DNA of 64,000 nucleotides from Arthrobacter sp. MYb227. GTDB lineage: Bacteria; Actinomycetota; Actinomycetes; Actinomycetales; Micrococcaceae. Shown here in pieces: positions 27,873-36,546 of the stretch. The stretch is from positions 186,001 to 250,000 of the forward strand of contig NZ_PCPT01000001.1 of NCBI RefSeq assembly GCF_002975435.1, given 5' to 3'. Every line of letters begins with the position of its first letter. Within the stretch, counting starts at the first letter, position 1. The notes under the pieces were generated by a model, which did no database searches, was not told where the DNA came from, and was given only the letters and a program-made list of their open reading frames with translations. Both the position numbers and the translations under genes were made by a program.

Positions 27873-29555
27873 TTAACCTGTTTTCAGGAATGCTTCACGT
27901 CGGATTGCTTGTTCTACCGGATCTGGTACCGGAAGTGAAGCGATCAAGCGTTGTGTGTACTGGTGCGATGGGTTGCTCATGACCTGAGAGCCAATGCCCT
28001 CTTCGACGAGTTTGCCACGGTAGAGCACTCCCACCCAGGTTGAGAGCATGTCAACAACCGCCAAGTCATGGGAGATAAATAGGGCGGCAAAGCCCAGCTC
28101 TGTCTGTAATTCCTTGAACAGTTCAAGCACCTTAGCCTGCACCGAAACATCCAACGCACTTGTTGGTTCGTCGGCAATGAGCAATTTCGGGTCGAGCGCC
28201 AAAGATCGAGCCAGTGAGGCACGTTGACGCTGACCACCGGAAAGCTCGTGCGGGAAGCGATCGGCAAAGGCCTTGGGCAATTGAACTGCTTCAAGCAGTT
28301 CATCAACCCGTGCCCGGGCCTGGGCAGGGGTTACCTTGCGATGGACCAATAGTGGCTCGGCAACACATTCTCCGATACTCAACTGCGGGTTAAAGCTTGC
28401 CGCCGGGTCCTGGAAGACAAACCCAATTTCCTGGCGCAATGGTTTGAAGGTGCGCTCCTTGAAATTGAGCATCTCGTAGCCCAGAACCTTCAAAGATCCA
28501 CCGGTGGTCCTATTCAACCCGGCAATGGCTCGACCAATCGTGGTCTTGCCGGACCCTGATTCACCAACCAATCCATACACTTCACCGGCGCAGATCTTCA
28601 GCGAAACGTTATCGACAGCCTTAAACGCCGGAGTTCCCATACGTCCCGGGTAGGTGATCTCTAGGTTTGTTGCCTCGACAAGAACTTCTTTGTCTTGACC
28701 CGAACGTTCACTCATACCGGCAGAGGCCGAGTTGCGTCCTAGGTGCGGAACCGCCTCGAGCAGTGCCTTGGTGTAGTCCTCGCGCGGGGCGGAGAAAAGT
28801 TCTAGGCTCTGTGCGGTTTCAACGACCTTGCCCTGGTACATGACAACCACGCGGTCCGCCAAATCCGCAACAACACCCATATTGTGGGTGATCAGCACGA
28901 TACCCGTATTGAATTCATCGCGTACTTCACGCAAGAGTTCAAGAATTTCGGCCTGCACCGTGACATCGAGTGCGGTGGTTGGTTCATCGGCAACAATGAC
29001 TGCCGGGTTCAGCGCGAGTGCCGCGGCAATGATGACACGTTGCTTCTGGCCACCGGAAAATTGGTGCGGGTAGTAATCAACTCGCTTCTCCGGTTCCGGA
29101 ATCCCGACCCTGCCCAATACTTCAATGGCACGGGCACGGGCCTGCTTCTTAGAGACCTTGCCGTGGGCACGCAGGCCTTCGGCGATCTGCCAACCGACCG
29201 TGTATACGGGGTTTAGCGCCGTTGAAGGTTCTTGGAAGACCATTGCTACGTCTTCCCCACGAACCGCACGAAGCTGGCGACCGGTGAGCGCGAGCATATT
29301 ATTGCCCCGCAGGACCACGGCACCGCGGGCAGTAGCCGTTTCGGCCAGCAGACCAAGGACCGTGCGTGCCGTGACCGATTTACCGGAGCCGGATTCACCG
29401 ACAACCGCTACCACTTCACCGGCGGCTACCTCAAAGCTGACGCCACGTACCGCATCGACCTCACCGGCATCGGTGGTGAAGGTTACCTGAAGGTCCTCAA
29501 TGCTCAGGACCCGGCCATCTGCCGTGGCTATTTTGGGTGTTCCGTGCTGGCTCAT
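27873..29555 (-). CDS. Oligopeptide ABC transporter, fused double ATP-binding protein
   Basis: The 560-residue protein contains two complete ABC domains in one chain (OppD-OppF fusion). The first has Walker A GESGSGKS (53-60), signature HQFSGGQKQR and Walker B VIVADEPTTAL. The second has Walker A GESGSGKT near 330, signature HELSGGQRQR and Walker B LLIADEPTSAL. The C-terminus PSHQYTQRLIASLPVPDP is typical of peptide/nickel ABC ATPases. It powers import through the two permeases encoded just upstream. The start overlaps the preceding permease stop by 4 bases, so subunits are probably translated together. Confidence 0.95.
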   Translation of the reverse strand: MSQHGTPKIATADGRVLSIEDLQVTFTTDAGEVDAVRGVSFEVAAGEVVAVVGESGSGKSVTARTVLGLLAETATARGAVVLRGNNMLALTGRQLRAVRGEDVAMVFQEPSTALNPVYTVGWQIAEGLRAHGKVSKKQARARAIEVLGRVGIPEPEKRVDYYPHQFSGGQKQRVIIAAALALNPAVIVADEPTTALDVTVQAEILELLREVRDEFNTGIVLITHNMGVVADLADRVVVMYQGKVVETAQSLELFSAPREDYTKALLEAVPHLGRNSASAGMSERSGQDKEVLVEATNLEITYPGRMGTPAFKAVDNVSLKICAGEVYGLVGESGSGKTTIGRAIAGLNRTTGGSLKVLGYEMLNFKERTFKPLRQEIGFVFQDPAASFNPQLSIGECVAEPLLVHRKVTPAQARARVDELLEAVQLPKAFADRFPHELSGGQRQRASLARSLALDPKLLIADEPTSALDVSVQAKVLELFKELQTELGFAALFISHDLAVVDMLSTWVGVLYRGKLVEEGIGSQVMSNPSHQYTQRLIASLPVPDPVEQAIRREAFLKTG

Positions 29556-30523
29556 GCCGCGCCCTTTCCGCTGGTGCGCTTTTTCTTGCGGCGCATCCGC
29601 AACCGCGGATCACCAAGATCGTTCATGGATTCGCCCACCAATGTCAGGCCCAGAACCGTGAGCACAATGGCAACGCCCGGGAAGACACCTGTCCACCAGA
29701 TGCCACTAGTGGCATCTGACAGTGCACGGTTGAGGTCATAACCCCATTCCGCGGCCTTAGTCGGTTCGATGCCGAAGCCTAGGAAGCCCAGACCGGCAAG
29801 GGTCAGCAGTGCCTCGGAAGCGTTGAGCGTGAAGATCAACGGCAGCGTGCGGGTCGCATTGCGGAACACGTGTTTGAACATGATGCGCCAGGTTGAGGCC
29901 CCGACGACCTTCGCCGATTCGACGAAGGGTTCTGCCTTCAGCCGCACGGTCTCTGCGCGGATCACCCGGAAGTACTGCGGGATGAACACCACGGTGATGG
30001 AGATTGCGGCTGCCATGATGCCTCCCCAGAGGCTCGACTGCCCCTGTGAGATCACAATTGACATCACGATCGCCAGCAGCAGGGACGGGAAGGCGTAAAT
30101 GGCATCGGCAACGACGACCAACACGCGATCAAGCCAGCCACCAATATAACCGGAGACCAATCCCAGGAAAACACCTAGGAAGATGGAGCACACCACTGCC
30201 ATGACGATGACTAGTAGTGCGGTTTGGGCACCCCACAGGGTACGTGAGAAGACATCGAAGCCGCCGACGGTGGTGCCCCAAATGAATTTTCCGCCCGGTG
30301 CGGCCTGGGTCGGAAAATCCCCCTCGGCGTCAGTGATCTGGGCGAAATCAAAGGGTGCAATCAGTGGTGCTAGCGCGGCGGCAAGAATGAAGATCAGCGA
30401 CAGCACTAATCCTGCAACCAGCATCCCGCGCTGTAGTCCGGCGCTCATGCGCAAGTGCGAGATGATCGGCAGGCGATCGGCCAAGGGTTTCTTGGCACCG
30501 ATGGAGGTAGTTGTTGTACTCAT
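29552..30523 (-). CDS. Peptide ABC transporter permease (DppC/OppC type)
   Basis: The 323-residue permease has an N-terminal OppC-specific segment, a first transmembrane helix near 35-55 and the BPD_transp_1 core. The EAA-like loop ESAKVVGASTWRIMFKHVFRNA contacts the ATPase. The TPGGKFIWGT-like stretch APGGKFIWGT is typical of the C-type permease of peptide systems. It pairs with the B-type permease, whose stop lies 3 bases upstream, and overlaps the ATPase gene by 4 bases. Confidence 0.93.
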   Translation of the reverse strand: MSTTTTSIGAKKPLADRLPIISHLRMSAGLQRGMLVAGLVLSLIFILAAALAPLIAPFDFAQITDAEGDFPTQAAPGGKFIWGTTVGGFDVFSRTLWGAQTALLVIVMAVVCSIFLGVFLGLVSGYIGGWLDRVLVVVADAIYAFPSLLLAIVMSIVISQGQSSLWGGIMAAAISITVVFIPQYFRVIRAETVRLKAEPFVESAKVVGASTWRIMFKHVFRNATRTLPLIFTLNASEALLTLAGLGFLGFGIEPTKAAEWGYDLNRALSDATSGIWWTGVFPGVAIVLTVLGLTLVGESMNDLGDPRLRMRRKKKRTSGKGAA

Positions 30524-30526
30524 GAT

Positions 30527-31621
30527 TTAGAACCTCACTCGTGGGTCGATGAGTGCGGCAATAATGTCAACAATGAAGTTGGTCACCGCGACGATGACTG
30601 CCAGCAGCACCACGATTCCCTGCACCGCGACAAAGTCGCGTGCGGTGAGGTACTGGGCCAGCATAAAGCCAAGGCCCTTCCACTCAAAGGTGGTTTCGGT
30701 GAGCACAGCGCCACCGAGTAGCAGCGCAATCTGCAGGCCCATCACCGTGATGATGGGGATCAGTGCCGGGCGGTAGGCGTGCTTGGTCAGCAGCCGGTAT
30801 TCGGAAACGCCGCGTGAGCGGCCGGCTTCAACATAGTCGCGGCCCAAGGTGCCGATGACGTTGGTGCGTACCAGGCGCAAAAAAACTCCGGCGGTGAGCA
30901 GGCCCAGGGCCACGGCGGGCAGGATTGCGTGCTGAATGACATCCGATGCGGCTTCCATATTTCCGGAGCGCAGTGCATCTAGCAGGTAGATACCCGTGGG
31001 GTTTTGTAGCGAGGTCAGTTCCAGTTCCGCATTGATTCCTGCGCGGCCAGCGATCGGCAACCAGCCGAGCCAGACACCGAAGATCAGCTTGAGCAGCAGG
31101 CCGGCAAAGAAAACCGGGGTTGCGTAGCACAAGATGGCAAAGACGCGCAGTATGGCATCTGGCCAGCGATCACGCAGTTTGGCGGCCATGAGGCCAAAGG
31201 GGATACCAATGAGCAGTGCAATGACCAGGGAGTTGAAGGCGAGCTCCGCTGTTGCGGCACCGTAGGTGGTCAGCACCTCTGTCACTGCACGGTTATCGGA
31301 GATAGTGCGTCCAAAGTTACCGGTGAAGATCTGCCCCAGGTACTCGAAGTATTGGACGATGACCGGGCGGTCGTAGCCGGCCGCGGCAATGCGTTCGGCC
31401 AGCTGATCGGGGGTCAGTCGTCCGCCCAGAGCCGCGGTGATCGGGTCACCAGTGACTCTCATCAGGAAGAAAACTAGGGTGACAAGGATGAAAATGGTGG
31501 GGAAAATTAGCAAGAAGCGTGTGACGAGGTAACGTGCAAAGCTGCCTCCCGCCTTGGGCGCCGTTGCTTTTAGCGCCGGGGGTGCCGAGGGTTCCTCGAC
31601 GGTGTCGGTCATGATGGCCAT
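30527..31621 (-). CDS. Peptide ABC transporter permease (DppB/OppB type)
   Basis: The 364-residue membrane protein begins with an unusual cytosolic extension of about 28 residues, then the standard OppB helix ARYLVTRFLLIFPTIFILVT. About six transmembrane segments follow, with the B-type loop DYVEAGRSRGVSEYRLLTKH. I chose the ATG at 31621, with AGGAG 9 bases upstream, over the TTG two codons earlier. It is separated from the substrate-binding protein gene by a 122-base gap holding a large stem-loop, and followed directly by the C-type permease. Confidence 0.92.
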   Translation of the reverse strand: MAIMTDTVEEPSAPPALKATAPKAGGSFARYLVTRFLLIFPTIFILVTLVFFLMRVTGDPITAALGGRLTPDQLAERIAAAGYDRPVIVQYFEYLGQIFTGNFGRTISDNRAVTEVLTTYGAATAELAFNSLVIALLIGIPFGLMAAKLRDRWPDAILRVFAILCYATPVFFAGLLLKLIFGVWLGWLPIAGRAGINAELELTSLQNPTGIYLLDALRSGNMEAASDVIQHAILPAVALGLLTAGVFLRLVRTNVIGTLGRDYVEAGRSRGVSEYRLLTKHAYRPALIPIITVMGLQIALLLGGAVLTETTFEWKGLGFMLAQYLTARDFVAVQGIVVLLAVIVAVTNFIVDIIAALIDPRVRF

Positions 31622-31661
31622 GTTCAATGGCTCCTAGCTCAAAAGTGTGTTTACCGAAATA

Positions 31662-31728
31662 AGGACCACGATGGTGTCCACCTCCTGGTATTTAGACTCC
31701 CCAGGAGAATGGACACCAACGCGGTCCT
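31662..31728 (-). promoter_or_regulatory. Large stem-loop between binding-protein and permease genes
   Basis: Left-arm blocks AGGACC, TGGTGTCCA and CCTGG pair with right-arm blocks CCAGG, TGGACACCA and GGTCCT across small bulges, over about 67 bases. There is no clear T-run. Such a hairpin after a solute-binding protein gene usually stabilises the upstream mRNA or partly terminates, giving more binding protein than permease. That role is inferred. Confidence 0.7.
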
Positions 31729-31743
31729 AAGTTATTGCTGTGG

Positions 31744-33381
31744 CTACTTGGCCAATACGCCCAAACGGAACTTGAATGATGCGTCGAGTGTTGTTTCAAC
31801 ACCAGTAACATCGGCTCCCGCTACGGCAACCTGAGCACCCTGCAAGATTGGCAGCGTCGAGAGATCTCCGGCGACCTTGGTCTGGATTTCTTCGATCAGT
31901 GCGGTGCGCTTGGCACGGTCGGTTTCCACGCGCTGCTCGTTGATCAACTTGTCTACCTCAGCGTTGTCGTAACCATTGCCCAGGAAGTTGTCCTTGGCGA
32001 AGAACGGCGTGAGGAAGTTATCGGCATCCGAGTAGTCGGGGAACCAACCCAGCTGGTAGGCCGGGTAGTCGGTGACACGTGACTTCTGGTAGGTGACCCA
32101 TTCGGTTGACTGCAGGTCAACCTTGAACAGGCCGCCGGCTTCGAGCTGGCTCTTGACCATGGCGTACTCATCGCCCGAGCTTGGACCGTAGTGATCCGGG
32201 TTGTACTGAAGCTTCAGCTCAACCGGGGTTGAAACACCGGCTGCCTCGAGCACTGCCTTGGCCTTAGCCTCGGATGGGCCACCATTTTCGCCGTACATTT
32301 CCTTCAGCGGTTCAATGGCACCGGTGAAGCCTGCCGGAACGAAGGAGTAAGCAGGAATGTAGGTGTCCTTGTAGACCTTCGTGGCGATGGCCTGGCGATC
32401 GAGCAGGTTAGCTGCTGCCTGGCGCACTGCCTGCGACTTCTTTGGATCCGCATCCTCGGTCTTAACGCCGTGCGGCATGATGTTGAAGTTGAAGACGATG
32501 TAGCGAAGCTCGCCACCTGCACCCTTGTGAACCTTCACCTTGGAATCCTTGGAGAGGTCCTCAACGTCTGTTGGCGAGAGTGAGCGCCAGGCGACGTCGA
32601 TGTTGCCCTGCTGCACATCGAGCTTCAGGTTGTTTGAATCCGCGTAGTACTTGATATTCGATGCCGCGTTGGCGGGCTTGCCCAGCAGGCCCTGGTAGCC
32701 GTCGAAGGTCTTGAAGGAGATCAGCGAGTTCTTGGCATAGGACTCGATGGTGTACTGACCGGCGAACGGCTTACCGGCGATGATTGCATCATCTGCTAGA
32801 ACCTTGTCGGCCGGGAACAATTCGTCATCAACGATCGGGCCAACGGGGCTGGTGAGCACCTGTGGCCAGGTCTGATCGTTGCCGCTCTTGAGCTTGAACA
32901 CAACGGTTGTTGCATCAGGAGCTTCAACGCTTTCGAGGTTACCCAGCAGCGAAGAGGGCCCGTTTGGATCTGCGATCTTTACCTGACGATCGAAGCTTGC
33001 CTTAACATCCTTGGAGTCAAGATCGGTGCCATTGGCCCACTTGAGTCCGGCCTTGAGCTTGACGGTGTAGTCGGTAGGGGTGGTGAACTCGGCCGATTCG
33101 GCCATATCGTTCTCCGGCTCGGCAGAACCAGGCTTGGAGTTGAGCAGGAACGGGTAGATCTGGTTCATCACCATGAATGAACCGTTGTCGTACGAGCCTG
33201 CAGGGTCAAGCGAGGTGACCTTGTCGGTGGTGCCAACGGTAATTGTTGAACCAGCTGCTGGCGCATCGGAGCCGCCGGAGGCGTTCGGGGTTTCTGCAGG
33301 GCTGGTGCACGCGGTGAGCGCCAAGGCCGAAATACCAACCACGGCGGCGGCGAGGCGTAAACCGTTTTTCTTGCGAGTCAT
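31744..33381 (-). CDS. Peptide ABC transporter substrate-binding lipoprotein (SBP family 5)
   Basis: The 545-residue precursor has a lipoprotein signal (about 1-25) with lipobox LALTAC, an Ala/Ser/Gly linker, and the family 5 solute-binding fold. Recognisable stretches are LDPAGSYDNGSFMVMNQIYPFLL near 60, DYTVKLKAGLKWANGTDLDSKDVKAS near 105, and a C-terminal RTALIEEIQTKVAGDLSTLPI. It captures peptides or similar ligands outside the membrane and delivers them to the permeases downstream. AGAAGGA precedes the ATG. The ligand cannot be told from sequence. The operon ends at the 27791-27836 terminator. Confidence 0.95.
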   Translation of the reverse strand: MTRKKNGLRLAAAVVGISALALTACTSPAETPNASGGSDAPAAGSTITVGTTDKVTSLDPAGSYDNGSFMVMNQIYPFLLNSKPGSAEPENDMAESAEFTTPTDYTVKLKAGLKWANGTDLDSKDVKASFDRQVKIADPNGPSSLLGNLESVEAPDATTVVFKLKSGNDQTWPQVLTSPVGPIVDDELFPADKVLADDAIIAGKPFAGQYTIESYAKNSLISFKTFDGYQGLLGKPANAASNIKYYADSNNLKLDVQQGNIDVAWRSLSPTDVEDLSKDSKVKVHKGAGGELRYIVFNFNIMPHGVKTEDADPKKSQAVRQAAANLLDRQAIATKVYKDTYIPAYSFVPAGFTGAIEPLKEMYGENGGPSEAKAKAVLEAAGVSTPVELKLQYNPDHYGPSSGDEYAMVKSQLEAGGLFKVDLQSTEWVTYQKSRVTDYPAYQLGWFPDYSDADNFLTPFFAKDNFLGNGYDNAEVDKLINEQRVETDRAKRTALIEEIQTKVAGDLSTLPILQGAQVAVAGADVTGVETTLDASFKFRLGVLAK

Positions 33382-33412
33382 GAGTGTTCCTTCTTCTCTG
33401 CGAGCACTTTTA

Positions 33413-33430
33413 TTGTGGGATCAACCACAA
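33413..33430 (-). promoter_or_regulatory. Palindrome in the leader of the peptide transporter operon
   Basis: TTGTGG (33413-33418), six bases, CCACAA (33425-33430) form an inverted repeat 32 bases upstream of the binding-protein start. Position suggests an operator or leader hairpin; no regulator is recognised. Confidence 0.35.
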
Positions 33431-33599
33431 CTCATTCAGCTTATGTGATCATCGTCATAAATTGCGAATATTATGTGGAGTGGAACACAACGAAATACAA
33501 TCGTGACCCATTTCAGGCACGTCAACTGCCGCCCATCGAACATGATCACGCTCACCAACGGCACTCACGAGCGGCCTTTGTAGCCTAGTGTTAAGCACG

Positions 33600-33965
33600 A
33601 TGATGACACGTAGAGACGCAGCTATTGCGTTGGATATCCCCATGGAAATGGCCAAGCGCCACGGCATTCCCCCGCGCTTGAGCGAGGCAGAGTTTGCCAA
33701 ACTCAACACTAATCCCCCGGCTTGGTTGATTCAGTCGCGCGCCAACCGCACCGGAAAGCGCCCCGTCTGGGTCCAGCTGACCTGTGCAGTATGCGGATAT
33801 TCGGAGGCCGAGCGACCCAAGAAGTGGTGGCCCGAATTCGGCTTCGTGCATTGTGCGGAACACGGTCCCGCCCAGTTGCCACGCCTTGAAGATGGCAAGA
33901 CCCGCCTCGAATACCCCGATATTTCGGTGCGCATGTACGGCATTGTCGATGAGGCAAAGAGCTAA
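33600..33965 (+). CDS. Conserved hypothetical protein with zinc-ribbon-like cysteines
   Basis: The 121-residue protein has a helical N-terminus resembling a short helix-turn-helix (TRRDAAIALDIPMEMAKRHG). A C-terminal half carries CAVCGYSE and, 19 residues later, HCAEHG, which could bind one zinc ion. I do not recognise a named family, though similar small proteins occur in Micrococcaceae. The ATG at 33600 has no ribosome binding site; a TAGTGT hexamer at 33586-33591 would place a transcript start at the ATG itself, so the mRNA may be leaderless. A hairpin with a T-run follows the stop. It is divergent from the peptide transporter operon. Confidence 0.65.
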   Translation: MMTRRDAAIALDIPMEMAKRHGIPPRLSEAEFAKLNTNPPAWLIQSRANRTGKRPVWVQLTCAVCGYSEAERPKKWWPEFGFVHCAEHGPAQLPRLEDGKTRLEYPDISVRMYGIVDEAKS

Positions 33966-33987
33966 ACGCCCGCAAAAACCTTCTGGT

Positions 33988-34036
33988 CCCGCTTTCATCT
34001 GGCTTCATCCGAAGTCTTGGAAAGCGGGGCTCTTTT
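33988..34036 (+). terminator. Rho-independent terminator
   Basis: CCCGCTTTC (33988-33996) pairs exactly with GAAAGCGGG (34020-34028), with further pairing inside the loop, and is followed by TCTTTTCTT. It lies 23 bases after the stop of the zinc-ribbon-like gene. Confidence 0.82.
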
Positions 34037-34090
34037 CTTAGGTCATATCTACCTACCAACAGTGTTCATGCCAGCTCAGGAGTACCTCTC

Positions 34091-34555
34091 ATGCCAGAAG
34101 ACAACGATCTACTCGAACGGCTTAACGATCGCGCGATGGCTGCCTATCACCACGGCGAGAAATCAGAGCGTGCCGAAATACTGTGGCATGTAGGTGCTTT
34201 GTTGTCATTCCATGGGCTAGCCGAAAATGGTGGCCTGGTAGGTGGCGCCATTGAAAATATTCGGCTGGGGATCGATGATCCACTGGTGGAGGATGCGCTG
34301 AGCGCTTTTCATCGTTTTGGCCTGACAACGCAAGCGGCATTGATCCAGCGTGCGGATCAGGAATATGCTCGGTTCCGCCCTAGCGGAAGCGAAGATCTTT
34401 CGGAACAAGACGAAGCGCTGTGGGAAGCATTGGATGAGGAGTACTTCGAGATTGCCACGGATCAAGTACTCATCGCGGCAGTGCAGAAGCACCTAGATTA
34501 TTTGCCCTATGCTTTACTTCTCGCTCCCCCCGTCGGCCACGGAGTGGGCGCATAG
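34091..34555 (+). CDS. DMP19/DUF4375-like protein
   Basis: The 154-residue, strongly acidic protein is predicted mostly helical. Its centre (HVGALLSFHGLAENGGLVGG, about 32-51, then DALSAFHRFGLTTQAALIQRA) fits the DUF4375/DMP19 pattern, where an E-x-x-NGG motif is followed by a helix counting item numbers. The C-terminal DEALWEALDEEYFEIATDQ region also fits. DMP19 in Neisseria is a DNA mimic that binds a transcription factor; no partner is visible here. It stands alone after a terminator and is followed by a decayed membrane-protein gene. Assignment is by motif only. Confidence 0.55.
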   Translation: MPEDNDLLERLNDRAMAAYHHGEKSERAEILWHVGALLSFHGLAENGGLVGGAIENIRLGIDDPLVEDALSAFHRFGLTTQAALIQRADQEYARFRPSGSEDLSEQDEALWEALDEEYFEIATDQVLIAAVQKHLDYLPYALLLAPPVGHGVGA

Positions 34556-34762
34556 GGCAGCGTCATCGCCTACAAGTTCGGGGTGGTCCCACGCTACGAC
34601 AAGTGCAGTGGCGACCAATTCTACTGCTCCATCTGCAGCAGCAATTTGTCTATGGATCCATTGAAAGGCTTTTCTCCACCGCATTGTGGTTCAAAGCGAT
34701 TTTCACATGGCTTTCCGTACAACATCCAGATTTCCTCACACCTGGGCATATAGCATCGCAAG

Positions 34763-35291
34763 ATGTACAAGGGACAAATCGTGTACCGAGCCTACGCACG
34801 GACTGCGGGCTGGGTGGGTTTCATACTGGTCGTCGCATACGCAATCACCGGCTTGTTTCAGGTTTTAATCTGGAACCCGTTAGCGGCGGCGCCCGGATCG
34901 ACGGTGGCTGAAATTTTCGAGACCACGGGCTGAATGGAAGGATCCTCAACCATACCCATGGTGCTGGCTTGGGCCAGTTTAGGCATCATTTTTGCGACTC
35001 TGGGATTGTGCTTAGGCTTATGCTGGAAAATTTCCACGCCCTCGGTGACGCGGTGTTTCCTCTGGTTATTAGTCCTAGGTGCCCCGGGGCTCATGGTTGT
35101 TTCGTTCCCGGCGGGCATGGGACTTGCAGATTCTTACGGAATTTCGGGTGCAGATTTAGCCCCCGTGGGCAAACCTGCTCTATGTAGTCAGCGCCGCGGC
35201 GCTCCTGATCTTGATCCTTCGGGCCTTGCGTAATCACCGTGGGAAACTGGATGCCGAGCTAGCTATGACCGATCCGCTACTGCGCTCCTGA
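34763..35291 (+). pseudogene. Decayed small membrane protein gene (stop and frameshift)
   Basis: From the ATG at 34763 the frame encodes a membrane helix (GWVGFILVVAYAITGLFQVL) and meets TGA at 34931-34933. The same frame resumes at once with an ATG and two more hydrophobic segments (about 34955-35110). After the C5 run at 35160-35164 the continuation shifts by one base; in that frame the sequence reads WANLLYVVSAAALLILILRA and then a charged tail to the TGA at 35289-35291. Without the in-frame stop and with one base fewer in the C-run it would be a four-helix membrane protein of about 175 residues. The family is not recognised. Sequencing error at the C-run is possible. Confidence 0.6.
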
Positions 35292-35325
35292 TAGAACGCG
35301 GCTAGAGCTTCTACATACAAACGCC

Positions 35326-35371
35326 AAAGGTCTGGCCTAGGAAGCTTCGGACTTCTCTGGGCCAGACCTTT
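35326..35371. terminator. Bidirectional terminator downstream of mnmA
   Basis: AAAGGTCTGGCC (35326-35337) pairs exactly with GGCCAGACCTTT (35360-35371). T-runs occur on both outer sides. It lies between the decayed membrane gene (plus) and the mnmA stop (minus). Confidence 0.85.
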
Positions 35372-35409
35372 TCGCAGCTGGTCTGCGTACAGAAAATACC
35401 CTTGGGAAT

Positions 35410-36546
35410 CTAGGAAACCAGTGATGGATCCCAGGCTGTTGAACGTGCCGAATCAATGGTGGCCTGCCCCAGCACGCGGGTGCCCTGGTACACAACCATG
35501 GTCTGCCCCGGGGCAACACCGCGCATGGGTTCGATGAGCGTGGCAACCAAAACGTTGCTGCCGTCTTCCTGCGCTTCGACACGAGCACGAGCATCAACAG
35601 GATCCCCGTGCGCGCGGACCTGAACCATGCAATCAAATTCGATGCCGGCCTCGGCATCAGAGATGGGCAGCCCTGCCCAGGAGATCCGGATGCCGCGCAG
35701 CTCATCGACGGCCAGCAGTGCCTCGGGGCCAACGATGACCTTGTTTTCCTTCGGGCGAATTTCCAGCACGAAGCGCGGCTTGCCATCGGCGGCCGGGGTG
35801 CCCAGTTTCAGGCCCTTGCGCTGCCCGACGGTGAAGGCGTGCGCGCCCTCGTGCTCGCCCAGCGGCTTGCCCTCCTGGTCAACGATGGCCCCGGGGGTCA
35901 TGTCGATGCGTTCGGCCAGCCAGCCGCGGGTGTCCCCGTCGGGGATGAAGCAGATGTCGTGGCTATCTGGCTTATTGGCCACCGAGAGCCCGCGGGCCTC
36001 GGCCTCGGCACGCACCTCGGCCTTGGACGGGGTGTCTGCCAGCGGGAAGATGCAGTGCTCGAGCTGTTCGTGGGTCAGCACGCCCAAAACATAGGACTGG
36101 TCCTTGGCCCAGTCGGCGGCACGGTGCAGCTCCGGGTTGCCTTCCGTATCGCGCACGAGCTTTGCATAGTGCCCGGTGCACACCGCGTCAAAGCCTAGGG
36201 CAATTGCCTTTTCCAGTAGCGCGGCGAACTTGATGCGTTCGTTGCAGCGCATGCAGGGGTTCGGGGTGCGCCCGGCCTCATACTCGGAGATGAAGTCATC
36301 AACCACGTCCTCCTTGAAGCGCTCGGAGAAGTCCCAGACGTAGTACGGGATGCCGAGCTTGTCACAAGCGCGCCAGGCGTCGTTTGAGTCCTCCACGGTG
36401 CAGCAGCCGCGTGAGCCGGTGCGCAGGGTTCCGGGCATCCGGGATAGTGCAAGGTGTACGCCGACGACCTCGTGGCCCGCTTCAACGGCGCGTGCCGCCG
36501 CAACGGCCGAGTCAACGCCGCCGCTCATTGCTGCCAAAACCTTCAT
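35410..36546 (-). CDS. mnmA: tRNA-specific 2-thiouridylase MnmA
   Basis: The 378-residue enzyme has the PP-loop [12 protein letters not shown] at residues 6-17, the catalytic Cys in [12 protein letters not shown] near residue 100, and the second Cys in [15 protein letters not shown] near 197. The [21 protein letters not shown] stretch and the C-terminal barrel domains complete the family. It adds sulfur to U34 of tRNA-Lys, -Glu and -Gln, receiving persulfide sulfur from a cysteine desulfurase. That partner, iscS, lies immediately upstream and overlaps by 4 bases, so the two form a sulfur-transfer operon ending at the 35326-35371 terminator. Confidence 0.96.
   Translation of the reverse strand: MKVLAAMSGGVDSAVAAARAVEAGHEVVGVHLALSRMPGTLRTGSRGCCTVEDSNDAWRACDKLGIPYYVWDFSERFKEDVVDDFISEYEAGRTPNPCMRCNERIKFAALLEKAIALGFDAVCTGHYAKLVRDTEGNPELHRAADWAKDQSYVLGVLTHEQLEHCIFPLADTPSKAEVRAEAEARGLSVANKPDSHDICFIPDGDTRGWLAERIDMTPGAIVDQEGKPLGEHEGAHAFTVGQRKGLKLGTPAADGKPRFVLEIRPKENKVIVGPEALLAVDELRGIRISWAGLPISDAEAGIEFDCMVQVRAHGDPVDARARVEAQEDGSNVLVATLIEPMRGVAPGQTMVVYQGTRVLGQATIDSARSTAWDPSLVS

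Noticed and set aside
27750-27938. Small plus-strand frame between chorismate mutase and the ABC ATPase
   Set aside because: It reads through the terminator hairpin at 27791-27836 and into the end of the ATPase gene on the other strand.
34514-34684. Minus-strand frame of about 56 codons overlapping the end of the DMP19-like gene
   Set aside because: Composition looks protein-like (Ala/Val-rich), but there is no ribosome binding site, no family match and it overlaps another gene.
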